64,000 nt of DNA, taken from positions 1-64,000 of the forward strand of contig LSSL01000233.1 of assembly GCA_001953115.1 (NCBI GenBank). The letters run 5' to 3'. This document shows, piece after piece, positions 36,900 through 49,982 of the stretch. The position numbers were made by a program, and so were the translations under genes. The notes beneath the pieces are model-generated. The model was not told the origin of the DNA, searched no databases, and saw nothing but the letters and a program-made list of their open reading frames with translations. Origin of the DNA: Smittium mucronatum. Lineage: Eukaryota; Kickxellomycota; Harpellomycetes; Harpellales; Legeriomycetaceae. Position 1 is the first letter of the stretch, and each line of letters opens with the position of its first letter.

Positions 36900-39800
36900 T
36901 TTTCTAAAACTTCTTGGATTCTTTAATTTTTTCTAATGAGAAAATTTTTATTCAATGTTTATTTTATGGGCGTTAATAGGGATTTAAGTGAAAATTTTAC
37001 CTAATATATATAATTTAATAATAATATATATACCAATTTTACACCTTCCATAATAACATTTTTTTAAAAAAAAAATAACTCTAAAACTATAAAATATCCA
37101 TCATATATTACTAAGCACACTCTTAATCTCAATAAATTTTAATTGGGATGAATTTACTCTTTTATTGTATTTTTTTTGCGATTAATTCTTTAAAATTTTG
37201 ATATAAGCTCTAGTTTATAATATCCCAAACATAATATAAGATCTTTTAACCTTAAAATTTTTTTTCTTTAGTCAAATTTTCTATCTTAATATTCATTACA
37301 TAATATTGAAAAAAAATATTTCATATTCGGAATTGTAGAGCAATTTTTTTATTAGATTTTACAAATAAATATAGATCACCGCGTTTTATAAGTTTATATA
37401 TGGATTTTTACTAGTTTAATAGCTAGAAATGGATATCAGTATTTAAATTTTAAATATCCTGAAAAGAAATTTAATGATTAAAATTTGAATCTACTTTTTT
37501 CAAAATAGGATATAATTTCTTTTTAATATATTGTGCTTTTTCAAATTTATTTCCACTTTTTTTTTTTATTTAAATTCAATTTTATTGTAATCTAATTTAT
37601 CTTTCTCGAATATATTTTCGCTATGCTTAATTTGGACATAATTTTTACGAATTTATTCTTAATATTTCCGGATCTGGTGGCAAAAAAGTTTAGTATTATT
37701 TGTGTTTCTAAAAAAATACATTCCCCTGTTCCATAGATATCTAATTTAATTAGCTACTAAATTCATAAAAAAAATCCCCTGAAAATTAGGATCTTTGAGA
37801 AAAAATGAATAATTATAACTTAAATTATTTCAGATGTCATTTTCGGATAAATAGAAAAAAAATCATAGTAATCACTGGCTGTGATTTGTTTCGAAAATTT
37901 TATCTCAATATTGTTTTTTTTTGAAAATTAAAATTTCATATGTTATAAATATTTTATCATAATTTTGAAAGACGAATAATTTTTATTAAGGCGTTTTTAA
38001 CAGGAATTTTTTCTTGTCGCATATAATTTTTTTTTACTGAAGCAGGAAACATCAAAACAATTAAAATAACCCTTATGACACAAAATAAACTCCAATAATG
38101 AAAAAAATAATATTAAAAAACCGAAATTATTAAATTAAAAAATATAAAACTTTCATAATTCTTTTTTATTTATTTCATTTATCATTCAAAATTGTTTTTT
38201 TAAAAAAATAAAAAAAAATTACATATGCTTTATAAATTGAAATCGTTCTTTTGAACGGAAATTAAAAAAAATTCAAGTGATTTTTTAGTTTTTTTGGCAA
38301 ATAATCCGAAATCAGATGGTTTATAAACAACAGTTTCATAAAAAAACTATTATATATGCGAAAAAATGCTATTTTATCCAAGTATTTGATTCACTTCTGG
38401 GCTATATATTGGTTTTTAGTATCAATGCTTTTATTTTTTAAAATTATTTTGCCTATATTATGCCCAAAAAAATCAAATAATTTCTATTGAAAAATAAGGT
38501 ATTTTTATTCAAAGATTAATTAAAACCCACTGAAAAAATTCTATAATTTTTTGATAGAACAATCGAACTCAATTCAAATTTAAAGTGTTGTAAGTATTAT
38601 TTTTTTTGACCTTTTATCTTCAATAATTCTATTTTAACGGTTTTAAAATTGAAAATTTTATGGATTTATTATAAAAATTAAATTATTTTGTCTGCCATTT
38701 CTTTTAACTGTAAGTCTTTTACCATAATAAATATGAAACAGGTGTATTAATTAAAAAGGAAAAAAATTATTTTTATTTTTAATTTTAAATAATAAATGAA
38801 ATGGATGATTTAAAACTAATAATGGGCTTAAATTTATGCTGTTAAATTATTTTGACTTTTTTTTTATTTTATAAAATATTCAAATTTTATGCAAAAACAA
38901 TTTTAATTGAGTTGAGACAAAGTGATTTTTAACACTAAGTCATACCTAGATTGTTTTTTTTAAAAAAAAAATTAATATTTAGATCTCTAGAATATCCAAT
39001 TAATTCTAATTATAAAAAAATAATTATTGTGGCGCTAATATTGAACTATTTACATTTTATATAACTTTTGAATAGTTTTAATAAAAAATTAGGCTGCAAA
39101 TATAAATTTTTTTGAGATAATCAAATAATTTAATTTTACGGATATCTATTCGATTAAAATAAAATCGATTAGTGTAAGCAGCTGCGATTATTTTGGAAAT
39201 TTTGGGTTTTAAGAGAAATATTACCATGTTTTTATAATCGAATAATTTTTTTTCTCAAAATTTCCTATCGCTATTGAGGTTTTTTTGATATAAAATTCCA
39301 AAAGGATTGTTTTTAATTTTTATTAAAACAAAGCTCATTTTTTCAGCATTTTTGATATAACGTATTTTTCAGTATGGCAAATTTTAAAAAAATAACTATC
39401 ACTAGTCTCAAATTCCAAATATTTTACTATTATTATGATATCAGTTCAAAAATTTCGCTAAAAGCTGTTTTTTTTACCATTTTTTACGACATTAAATGCT
39501 AAAAACTCAAGACTTTTCAAAAAAAATGACATTAAAATATTAATATTCAAAATAATGATTTTTAATATCATTTTTTCATAATAAATATTGCTAAAATAGT
39601 TATTTTTTTCCAAATAAAGATACCAGTTTGAATACAGTGCATTTTTATGAGCCCAGATTAACTTTCAATTTTATTTAGATTTTTTTTCTTTTACTTTTTA
39701 TAGGTTTTTTATATAATAGATTTAGAATTTAACTGGTAAAAATTATTGGTATTATAATTTATATATTATTTATGAAAAATCGGTGGTTTCATGGGAGATA

Positions 39801-42800
39801 AAACTTAAACAAGTGAAATATTAACTTTTTAATAATTAGGCTGTCTGCAAAGCTTTCCTTATTTCGAAGATTCTAATACTAAAAAAATAATGAAAATAAA
39901 ATCGACATCACTCAGAAATTTATGAATATTTAGCCCAAAAAAAAGTATTAAGTTGTATCTTTTTCCATTTTTAGAATTTATATACCTGTTTTTTTTTGAG
40001 TGAAATTTTCATATTTAACTGCTTAACTGATATTTTCACTTGCTTTATTTAAATATTTTCACTTAAGCGCCTAATGATGCATAAAATTAATAACGTCCAA
40101 TTGAATTATTGTTTTTTCTTTGGTTTTAATCTGAAATATTTAAGGCAAAAAAAACCACTTACATAAATCCAAATAAACACAAAAATAAAATTATAATAGC
40201 ACACATGTATATATATTTGGTTTTATAAGATGATAAAAAATGGGAAAATATCTATCCTTAGCCTAAAGCTTATGATAATTTTTTTTTTATCGTTTTTTCC
40301 TATTTTATTAAAAAAATATTATTTTTATTATTACGGATTTATTAATTTTATTAGACCAAAAAAAAAGTTTTTTTTTGCGTAAATTTCCAGAAAAACTCAT
40401 AAAATTTATTTTAGACAGGATTTAATAAAAAAAACAAGAATCGATATTTTAATGAAAATTTATTTCGATATTATTATAGACATCTCTTTTTTTTCGTTTA
40501 TTTATGAAAATAACAAAGAAATAATTTTTGATACACGTAAATAATGTATATTATTATGAAAACTTCCAAATTAGACTAATTTATGTAATAATCCTTGGAA
40601 TGTTTTCATTTTCATTAGAGATCACAAAATTCTCTGATTATCTTAATAAAAAAAGTTATTCTATCAAAATATTATAATTGATGTATGTTATTATGAAGAA
40701 GAATATTTTTTCTAAATAATAAAACATAAAGATGATAATTAATTTCCTTCGATTAAAATTTATGAATTTTATAATTTTTATTTCTTTAAATCAAACTTTT
40801 AATCATTGCTTATATCTATGACTGAATATTCAAAAAAATGAAAACCTTCCTATAATTTTAACTTTACACGGATAAAATTTTGGTTTAAATACATATTTCC
40901 TCCTTAACTATCTATATTTTTTTGAATAAAATATATTAATGCTAAATATTTAGTAATAAAATAGATAGATACTTTTTTATCAAACCAGTACTTTAAACCA
41001 GAACATTTTATTTATCTCAAATAAAAAAATAAATCGTGTTTTTTAAATATTATTAGGTTACTTATTTAACTGTTTTTTTGATAAAATAACCCAATTTTAA
41101 TGAATTTTTCTATAATTGGTTTGAGAAGATATTCTAAAGTGATTTGATTTCAGAGATAAATTCGTAAATTTTCTTTAAATGAATAACCAATTCGGTGAAA
41201 TAAGATCACAAGTTTGTCTCTTATAATTGAAACTTTATATATAAATCAACTAGAAAAAATTACTTAAAATAATTTTAAAGAAATCAATTCTCTAATTGAA
41301 AATAAACTAAACTTGGATTGATATTTTTTTTTCGCAAATAAAAATTTGATTTATAGCCTTTATTATAATTTAATATTGGATAGAGCTTAATACGAATAAA
41401 AAGGGTCATGAAAAATTTATTTGAACTAAAATTAAGGCTTTAAAACAGAATATTAAATCAATGGGATGATATTAACCTCTATTTTTTTATATCTTAATTT
41501 TAATTTTTAAATTTCATAAATTGTATTTATTATACTTTCTATTCGTAATTTTATCATTTCAAATGTATATTGTAAGAATAATTAAGTTTTTTTAAATTCC
41601 ATATTTGATAAAATTAAATCTTTTAAACTTAATATAGGAATTTTTTTTCATTTTATGTCATATGATATTATTTTTTACATCATATCAGAGCCTGAAGAAC
41701 TCTAAAATTTCAAAATTTTGATAGTATATTTTTAAAAATAAAGTCGTCATTGGAATAAAAAAATAATTATGCGTGGTTTTTTTAATATATTTTTTAATCT
41801 GGTAATATATACTTGTTATCGCGTTAATATTTAAATGTGAACTCTTGGTATTTTTTATCAGATTAAACCTAGTTTATAAAATTAACTTGAATAATTTAAT
41901 GATTTTTTTCTTTTTTAAAAACGAAAAATCAGAATTAATAGTAATATTAAACCTTTTTAGTTAGTTTTTGGTACTCTGACAGAAACTTTAATACTCTCCG
42001 AGCTGAATTTTAATGGATAAAAGCAAGCATTCAGCTTTTTATAATTTTTTATTCAATTATTGAAATAAATCAAATTTTAATTTGAGTAATTGAAAAATAT
42101 TTACCAAGAAATAATTTTTTTTACTGAAGACATCTGTTAATAAAATTCTGCGAAAAAAAAATCTGATAAAATTTCACTAAAAGATGATTTAATCTTTTTT
42201 TTTCCTTTAAAAATTATTAAAATTTATATAAATTTTAGTTAATTTTCAAATAGTTTTGGCTCAAAAATTGATCTTAGAGGATTTTAAATTTTTTTTTTTA
42301 TAACTTAAGATGTGCCTGGTGCCGAGACCGCTACTTTCGATCAAAAATCAAAAATGAATATCATTTTTCCAACCATATTATCACTATTATTATTTTAAAC
42401 ACTTAATAATACTAATTACACTTTCTTACGGGAGAAACTCTACTGCAATAGTTATGAATAATTTTTACCTATCTGTTATTCCCAAAAAATGTGTGATATC
42501 CAAGTTTATTTGGTTTTTTTCCCATATAAAATCTAAACTTCAAAATATGATCATGAATTATTATAGATTTTTTGTAGAGAATAAAATCTTTAAATTATTA
42601 TTTTCAACATGAATCCCATTATTTATCAGATTCAACTGAATAATTTTAGAAATTTTATTAAAATTTTCCAATTAATTCGTCTTGTACAATTATTCCGATG
42701 ATATTATTTTTTCTTTTAGTAGTAGTTTATTATTTAATATTTTTTTGAGTTTGAAAATCTAATATCATTCTCCACTGTTTTAATTTTATTATCTTATAAG

Positions 42801-43860
42801 ATACTATTGAGGATGGTTTAATTTATTTTAATTTTTTTGTCACTTGAAATATATTTTTCAGAATAATCCAAATATTTAAAGATATTATGCCAGGATTCTC
42901 ATAAATATATTATATGTCCATTTATACTTAAAATTAACTGAGTTTTTTGATTTTTTAATTCTGAAGAGCAGCTTTATAATATAAAAAAGGAGTATTGATA
43001 TTTATAACCCAAGCGAAAAAAAAAAAATCTTGCACAACCTCATGGTAATAACAGCGGTTCCTCGTGGTATGATTATGTTATTTTGAAAAGCAAAATTACT
43101 AAAAAAAACATTGATAGGATTATAATATGAAATTCAAAAAGAGCAGCCCATATTACTTTTAAAACAATTTTAAAAGATGAAATTTGGTATAAATCTCTTC
43201 ATTAAATAAACATGATTCTTTAATGTGAAAACTGGGGGTTTTTTTTAAAAGTTATATACTTGTATCTAAATGAATTTTTTCAATATTTTAAATTTTTTGG
43301 AAATTAGTTTATGGTTTCATTTTATTTTTTGTTCAGTATTATCCTTAAAAATGTAATAAATATTGAAAAGTAGCTTTATTAAAGCAACCCCCCCCCCCAT
43401 TTTTGGCCTAATTGTGTTCCGAATAAAAAAAAATCTACTTTTATATTTTACTCGATATAAGTCTGTGCGATTTGAAAAGAAGAACAATTTCTGTTTGTAA
43501 ATATTATTTAAATTTTGAAAAATAATTGTATGATATTTTATGTGAAATGTGAATTATGTTAATAATTATATTGTGCAATATTTTTAATTAATATAGTATT
43601 GGTGGTTAATAATTTTGATGAGAAATTTTTTGACAGACTAGGCGATTTTATCCACAAAACCAAAAATATAATCTTACTAAACATACTATTGAAAAATAAC
43701 TATGTATAATTTTCTAAATTAATGTAAATTTGATTATTTTGGGTATAATTTAAATCATTATTTGTTGATTTTTTTTAATAGCCTAAAAATATACTTTTTA
43801 TCCAAAATAAAAAGTCAAGATTTTATGATTAGAAATTCTTTTTTGATAAATACTCTTCTA
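36900..43860. other. Seven-kilobase AT desert
   Basis: Extremely A+T-rich with long A and T runs and one isolated run of 11 C (about 43388-43398). No open frame of note, no splice-bounded exon, and no RNA gene seen. Ancient transposons may underlie it but nothing is recognisable by eye. Confidence 0.6.
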
Positions 43861-45837
43861 TATATCCAATTTATTATGTTATGTTATGTATGTATGTATG
43901 CATATAGAGAGAGAGGGTGGTCATTATTTGTTTATTTTTTTGTAAAAAGAGTTTGAGAAAGAGGAAGGGATACCCGAATCCAGAGGATTTGACTGATAGA
44001 GTGATTGTTTGATTTAAAAAAAAAACTCTATTGGGTATGGTGAAGGTATCCATAACGTTCAATAAAGCCAAATTGAATTTATATAATGACAGTTGGCCAG
44101 AAAATTTCAATTGCGAGACATAGACTTCATTTTTTCGCACGAAATTGATCGTTTGAAATGTGGGGTTTTCGTTTTGAATGTTATCGGGGGGTTTTTTCCT
44201 TTTGGCTGATCTTGATATTATTAGGTGTGGATTTATACACTATACATTAAATTAGCAGTGGGAAGAGGGGGAGGAGGAGGGAGGGAGTAGGGAGTTGCGA
44301 TTTATGAAGGTAAAAAAAAAGGTTTTTTGCAAAAAAAGAAACTTGTGATATTATGCATTTTTTTTTTTAAAAAAAAAAAAAGATAACAAAACTTACAAAA
44401 GCAAATTTTGTGTATAAATACGAAAAAGAGGGGAGGGGGTGATCTTTTATAGACTGTTTTGTAGAAAATAATTAAAAGAACTTGTGGTGACTATTTTTTG
44501 AAATAGTTGTGATTATTTTTTATTATAAATGAAAACCAGCTTTTCTCAGTATTTTTAGTTTAAATTCTCGCAAGTGTAAAAAAACTTGTAAAATAGTGAT
44601 TCTAAACGGCAATTTTAGATCATTTTCAATATAGGTTATTTAAGCTCCATTTGAGCTTGGATATATCTTTTGACTGGATATATCTCTTTGCTAAATAATA
44701 AGAAAATTAGTATATATTTCGGAGAATTAATTAAATCTGTGAAATACGTGGGAAAATAAGGAACAAGAATCAATAGTCTGACGTATGAATGTAAATGACT
44801 CATTATTTGCCGAGCATTGTTATTTTTGTTCAATATTTCCAGGATAAATAAATTTCGCTATTATCCCTATTCACCACTCTACTGTTACACCAAAAAAAAT
44901 AAACAAAACAAAACCATACACGTATATTAAAGGGATTATCTGGGGATAATGGATGGTTTCGCATACACTTATTCCAAAATCTCAAGTCTGGATATTTAAA
45001 TAATAGTTGGTATGTGAGGGAGAAATAAAGCGACTCGAAAAAAATACATACTTCAACTATAGCAACATCTTTGATTTTGGGTGTGCTGGAAAAGGGACCA
45101 GACTTTTACTTTACAAATTACAGCAATTTGTATAAAAATGATGATCCGTTTATCGATAATTGGGGGGTGTTGAAAAGTCTGGACTGGTTAATTTTCACAA
45201 CAAGAGAAGCGTTGCTTGGTGCGTGTTAGTTCAATACCCACACGCACGCATTGCAGCAAAAAGCTATAAATCAGTAAACATGATTAAAGCGTTACTGGAT
45301 TCGAGCAAATACATGTCATCCACCAAAAATAAAACTTATCGTTGACGCAACGAGCGACCTTTTTTTTTCTGGGGGGGGGTGGGGGTTCATGACAATCAAT
45401 TATAGGGATAATGCACTTTTAAATAAACGAAATGTTTTATGGATTCAAAGAATCTAGAATTTTTGGTTTAAACATTCTTTTTTTAGCATCAAAAATCATT
45501 AAATTTTATTTGGTAGAGGCGTCAAAGTAAATGAACGCGGCGTTATTATTTGTTGCGGTAAATAGTTGGGCAAAAAAAAAAAAAAAAACTAATCTTGGAC
45601 TCACAATTGCATGAGATGCACAAGAAAATAGCCAGAATGGCGAATGGAGGTGTAAAGGGAGGCCGAATCCAAATATTTTGCTGATGCATTTTGCGAGGTG
45701 GAGGGATAGTTTGCGGTTCGTTTGCATGTTAGTGGATATCAGAGCATGAAAAGCAGGTACAGCCAATAGTGCATTTCCAAAAGGATTAGGACGGGTGAGG
45801 TAGGGAGTGGGCGTGGGGGCGAGGGTGGGGGGGGGGG
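43861..45837. other. Purine/G-rich tracts upstream of profilin, left part
   Basis: The base composition changes here: GGGAGGGAGG-type tracts (about 44260-44300), a (GA) run near 43903-43913, GGGGAGGGGG near 44430, and poly-G runs at about 45368-45380 and 45825-45837. A perfect 7-bp hairpin, TGCGTGT/ACACGCA, sits at 45220-45246. No coding region is supported. It may be a long 5' regulatory region of the highly expressed profilin gene, which is an inference from position only. Confidence 0.4.
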
Positions 45838-46129
45838 ATTCAAGGAGTCTAGAATTTGGCTCGGATAAAGCAAACACGATTTGGTTGGCCCTTTTTTTTT
45901 GGTGGGTTTATTTGTTTGGGCCAAAGAAAAGAAGCATGGCCCGACTTTATATGGAATTTATATCCTTCCCCAAATAATGAGCGTCGTGTATATGTTGGGA
46001 TTGGATAAGCGAGCAATTTAAAGAAAAAAGCGCAAAAAAGGATCGCTGATTGGGTAACGGTAGTGAGACGAGCTAGAAAGGCAGCAGGTGTAGCGACAGA
46101 GGGAGGGGGCGAGAGAAGTCTGGGAGGGG
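45838..46129 (+). repeat. Gap-flanking duplicate, left copy
   Basis: 292 bp from ATTCAAGGAGTCTAGAATTT to GTCTGGGAGGGG, ending exactly at the first N. It is essentially identical to 46467-46759; the only difference I see is one T in a T-run (9 versus 10). Confidence 0.95.
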
Positions 46130-46438
46130 NNNNNNNNNNNNNNNNNNNNNNNNNNNNNNNNNNNNNNNNNNNNNNNNNNNNNNNNNNNNNNNNNNNNNNN
46201 NNNNNNNNNNNNNNNNNNNNNNNNNNNNNNNNNNNNNNNNNNNNNNNNNNNNNNNNNNNNNNNNNNNNNNNNNNNNNNNNNNNNNNNNNNNNNNNNNNNN
46301 NNNNNNNNNNNNNNNNNNNNNNNNNNNNNNNNNNNNNNNNNNNNNNNNNNNNNNNNNNNNNNNNNNNNNNNNNNNNNNNNNNNNNNNNNNNNNNNNNNNN
46401 NNNNNNNNNNNNNNNNNNNNNNNNNNNNNNNNNNNNNN
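46130..46438. other. Assembly gap (309 N)
   Basis: A run of N with the left duplicate directly before it and a poly-G run directly after it. Nothing can be said about its content. See the finding on the flanking duplication. Confidence 0.99.
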
Positions 46439-46466
46439 GGGGGGGGGGGGGGGGGGGGGGGGGGGG

Positions 46467-46759
46467 ATTCAAGGAGTCTAGAATTTGGCTCGGATAAAGC
46501 AAACACGATTTGGTTGGCCCTTTTTTTTTTGGTGGGTTTATTTGTTTGGGCCAAAGAAAAGAAGCATGGCCCGACTTTATATGGAATTTATATCCTTCCC
46601 CAAATAATGAGCGTCGTGTATATGTTGGGATTGGATAAGCGAGCAATTTAAAGAAAAAAGCGCAAAAAAGGATCGCTGATTGGGTAACGGTAGTGAGACG
46701 AGCTAGAAAGGCAGCAGGTGTAGCGACAGAGGGAGGGGGCGAGAGAAGTCTGGGAGGGG
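46467..46759 (+). repeat. Gap-flanking duplicate, right copy
   Basis: Second copy of 45838-46129, preceded by about 28 G after the gap. It is followed by unique sequence (GAGGGGAGGGTGAGGG) that leads into the profilin promoter. Confidence 0.95.
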
Positions 46760-47065
46760 AGAGGGGAGGGTGAGGGGGAAGTCTTAAGTATCACCACTTT
46801 ATCTAGAAGGCAAAAACTGAGGGTTCCTTCTAGATTTCAAGAAATAAACAGTTTGTATTTGACACTAAGAAAAGCTCGTTGTCTGTTTGTGTTTTTGTTG
46901 TTTAGTTTGACTTTTTTTAAAAGCCTGATTAGATTTACTTTTTTTTTTTTTAGGTCCTTGCTTGAACCAACGCCCTTTTTTGTTCATCACACACTCTCCT
47001 TACTCTCTACCATATTTCTCAGTTGAGGATCCACACTAATTTTTTTTTTTACAAGTCGAGAAATA
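46760..47065 (+). promoter_or_regulatory. Profilin upstream region
   Basis: T-rich tracts (46907-46955, 47039-47051) and G-rich DNA before the profilin start. TTTTTTTTTTTTAG-GTCC near 46940-46957 looks like a 3' splice site, so an intron in the 5' untranslated region is possible. The ATG context is AGAAATAATG. Confidence 0.4.
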
Positions 47066-47539
47066 ATGTCGTGGCAATCGTATGTTGATACTAACTTGGT
47101 CGGAACTGGATATATCAGCCAGGCCGCCATATACGGACTTGATGGAAACCCATGGGCCATTTCAGCTGGACTCCAGATCAAGCCCGAAGAGTTCAAGACC
47201 CTGCTTGGTGCCTTCACCGACCCTTCACAAATCCGCGCCAATGGTCTCTACTTTGACAGCCGCAAATACTTTGCCCTTAATTGCAACGACCGCAGCATCT
47301 ATGGTAAACTCGAAAGCTCCGGCGTTATTTGCGTCAAGGCCAAGACTTGTGTTTTGATTGGGTTCTATGGCGAACACGTCCAGCCCGGCCAGGCCACCAA
47401 CGTTGTTGAAAAACTCGCTGATTACCTCATTAGCACCGGTTATGTAAGTCTCTTAAAACCCCCTTTTTCTCATCCCTCTTTATATTATTTATAATTAACT
47501 TTACCTTACCACCCCCCCTTTTTTTGATACTAATAGTGA
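47066..47539 (+). CDS. Profilin (2 exons)
   Basis: Binds actin monomers, promotes nucleotide exchange on them and delivers them to formins through poly-proline binding, in the cytosol. Exon 1 (47066-47443) encodes all 126 residues. An intron 47444-47536 then separates TAT from TGA, so the second exon supplies only the stop codon. The N-terminus MSWQSYVDTNLVGTGYISQA has the Trp3 and Tyr6 of the poly-proline groove. GLDGNPWAIS, SRKYFALNCNDRSIYGK and LIGFYGEHVQPGQAT are the core strands. The end KLADYLISTGY is the conserved C-terminal helix and Gly-Tyr end. The length equals the fungal norm. Third codon positions are strongly C/G (GCC, AAG, ATC), unlike most genes here, as expected for a highly expressed gene. 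Confidence 0.97.
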
Positions 47540-47707
47540 TTCGATGTCTAAATTTATTCCGATTCTTTATTATAAAAATAAAACGAATTCTTCTCCTTTT
47601 TTATCTCTGCCCCCTCCTGTTCTTTTTTTTCTCTCTTCAGTCTAAACTTTATTGTGTCTCCCTATAAATTATCAACTTGGGAGTTTTAAACATTCTTTTT
47701 TTTATTT

Positions 47708-49443
47708 TTATTGAAGCTCTAGCAACATATCTTTAATGGTCTGATCCGAAGGTTTGATACTCTGTGCCCCCTTGAGGATTCTGGTGGCTTCTTCGAGATC
47801 CTCAAGAACTTCATCGTCGTCATTTGCAACAAAGCTGCTTATTTTCAACAGTTTAGTCTCGGCTAGGAGTTTCATTGCTGCAACAACCACATCTTCCTCT
47901 GACTCCGTTTTGGTTCTGGACTTCAGTTTATCCCGGCTGGTTTTTAGCGTGCAGTTGTCGAAATCAAAGCTATTAAGGATGATCTTTTCTAGTATTCTCT
48001 CTGGATAAAGCAAGAAATTCTAAACAAATAAAAGCCCCATGCAAATTGTTAATGTTAAATTAAGAAGTAAAGTAGTCTTTTTTTTGAAAGTAAATAGGGT
48101 GGTATTAATTTGTGCTTTTAATAAAGTGATTTCATTCCGTACCAAGTTATATTTATTAGCGAGGTGTACTTCACTAGCGATTCGGAAAGCTTCAATAGAC
48201 GCTTTGCAGAACACTATTTTGTCCGAAATGTCATGGTCATCTATTTTAATTTTTCCAATATCTTGAGGTTCGATAGTAGAAGAAACATCCTTAATCCAAA
48301 AATTCAACAGTACTGCAACGAATTCACATATTTTAAGCTTGCAGTCTACATACAGTCAAATAAACAATCAAAAAATTTTAATCAAGAATTCTGAGTTTGC
48401 CCAGGATAAATAATAAAAAGAAAAGGGGGAGTAAGGTGGAACTTACAAGGTTCCAAATTGTAAAAGAGTTCTGAATACGTCAACAGAGTTCTGGCCAGAT
48501 TAGATATTTCTGGCGGGACAGCGCTTCGATCTTTAACCGGTTCATCAATAACCTAACAATAATAGAGTTTTTCTTTTATTTTTTTTCACGAAAAAATAAA
48601 TAGTATTTCGCCCATTCCAGAACAATAAAGATTAAAAAAAAGAAAGAGATGAATAGTTACATTTAATCGCGTGAGGGTAGAAACAGTATCCCTAAAAGTA
48701 GCAGTTCCAAAAGACTCAAACTCGAAATCAGTCCATGATGCAAACAAGTCCCCAAAAGTCGCGAATCCATCACTATCCAAACTAAACTCAGTCGGTTCGC
48801 CCACATCACCATCACCAATACCATCGATGTACTCGATATCGTCCCGATGAAATTCAGTATCAAGCACCTGCTGCAAAATCCGCGCCCGACATTCATAAAC
48901 ACAAAGTCGCAGCCGCGGTATTGGGACGGACTCATCCGCAGCACCGGCACTGTCCAACTCGGTATTGCTGCGATCGAGGGCGAGTGTAGCTGCGAGTGCC
49001 CGCTCGGCATACCCGGCGTACCCAATATATTCGGCTGCTGCTAGCAACATCTCGATATATTCTGTGACGAGGGCTACGTCGACTCCCGTCTTGCCAAGAC
49101 CCGAATCCGCATCTAGAGTGCCCACCCGCTTCTCGTACTTGTTTATTCCTTCCTCCAACAATCGCGTTGCCACTACCCGCGAATCGTCAGTGCCTTGCCG
49201 CATCTCCTCAAGTGCGAATAAATGGATTTCTTTTGGCGTCATGGCCTCCAATTCCTCAGGACTGAACTCGATTTCTCCAAGTGCATAATCATTCTCGTTG
49301 CCATTGGCATCGTCGTTTTCGTTAGGAGCTGATGATTTGGCCAGCTCTGGATTGTCGGTTTCGGGCTTTGCCCGTTTGAAACCCAGCGTGGACTCCTTTG
49401 CTGGATCAGTGTCTTCAGTTGATCTTTTCTTTGATCGGCCCAT
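47708..49443 (-). CDS. Unassigned helical (TPR-like) acidic protein (4 exons)
   Basis: Model on the minus strand: exons 49443-48661, 48552-48447, 48312-48143 and 48019-47708, all GT-AG, joining in frame to 456 residues. The start MGRSKKRSTEDTDPAKESTL is basic, followed by an acidic linker (NENDDANGNENDYALGEIE). Then comes an all-helical body, for example RQGTDDSRVVATRLLEEGIN, EYIEMLLAAAEYIGYAGYAE and RLRLCVYECRARILQQVL. The end EVLEDLEEATRILKGAQSIK plus PSDQTIKDMLLELQ looks like a TPR-type helix pair. Length, nuclear-type basic N-terminus and helical build would fit the fungal Nro1/Ett1 family, but I see no diagnostic motif, so this is only a suggestion. Exon 1 is G+C-rich, the other exons are AT-rich. 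It converges on profilin with 168 bp between the two stops. Confidence 0.72.
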
Positions 49444-49982
49444 TATTCAGTTCTCTGTACAATGATAGCACAAAAAATATGTATCAATATTTACTTTTTT
49501 TGCTGAAATAATCCTTCTTCATAACATAAAACTATTGGTGGATCAAAAGAAGAACAATGGGGGCATTCATCGAATGAATAAAGCGTATTTTAAGAGTTTA
49601 TTTTAGGAATAGTTTTGGCAAATAAAACAGGAGGAAGAAGGCCACTAATATTAAACAAGTTGATTAATTAGAGAGAAAAAGATAGACTAAGAGGGAAATT
49701 CGAAGGAAAAAAGATATCTAAAGAACTTTTTTATAAAGACAAAAATCCCTTTAGAAGACTACAAATTGGATAACAAGAGAGGCAGTAATATAACATTGTC
49801 GCTGTTCGCTCTTCCCAATCTTCAAAAACAAATTATTTTTCGTACCCAACTGAAATTAGACTGGATATCGTGAGCCTGAGAATCTATCTACAATCTAAGA
49901 ATCATCACGGGGAGGGAGGGGGGGTGGGGTTAAAAAAAAAAGCGTTTAGAAAAATAAAAGAGTAAATAGAGTGGCCTAATAG
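49444..49982. other. Intergenic region between two minus-strand genes
   Basis: About 540 bp, purine-rich (GGGAGGGAGGGGGGTGGGG near 49912-49930). No gene seen. It holds the upstream region of the helical-protein gene and the 3' flank of GOT1. Confidence 0.5.

Noticed and set aside
45220..45246. 7-bp hairpin with a TTCAATACC loop, resembling a tRNA T-arm
   Set aside because: No acceptor stem, D-arm or anticodon arm can be built around it at tRNA spacing.
45849..46646. Long open frames (up to 265 codons) spanning the N run on both strands
   Set aside because: They are open only because N codons are read as X. The real sequence is Pro/Gly homopolymer from poly-G/C, and the two ends are the same duplicated sequence.
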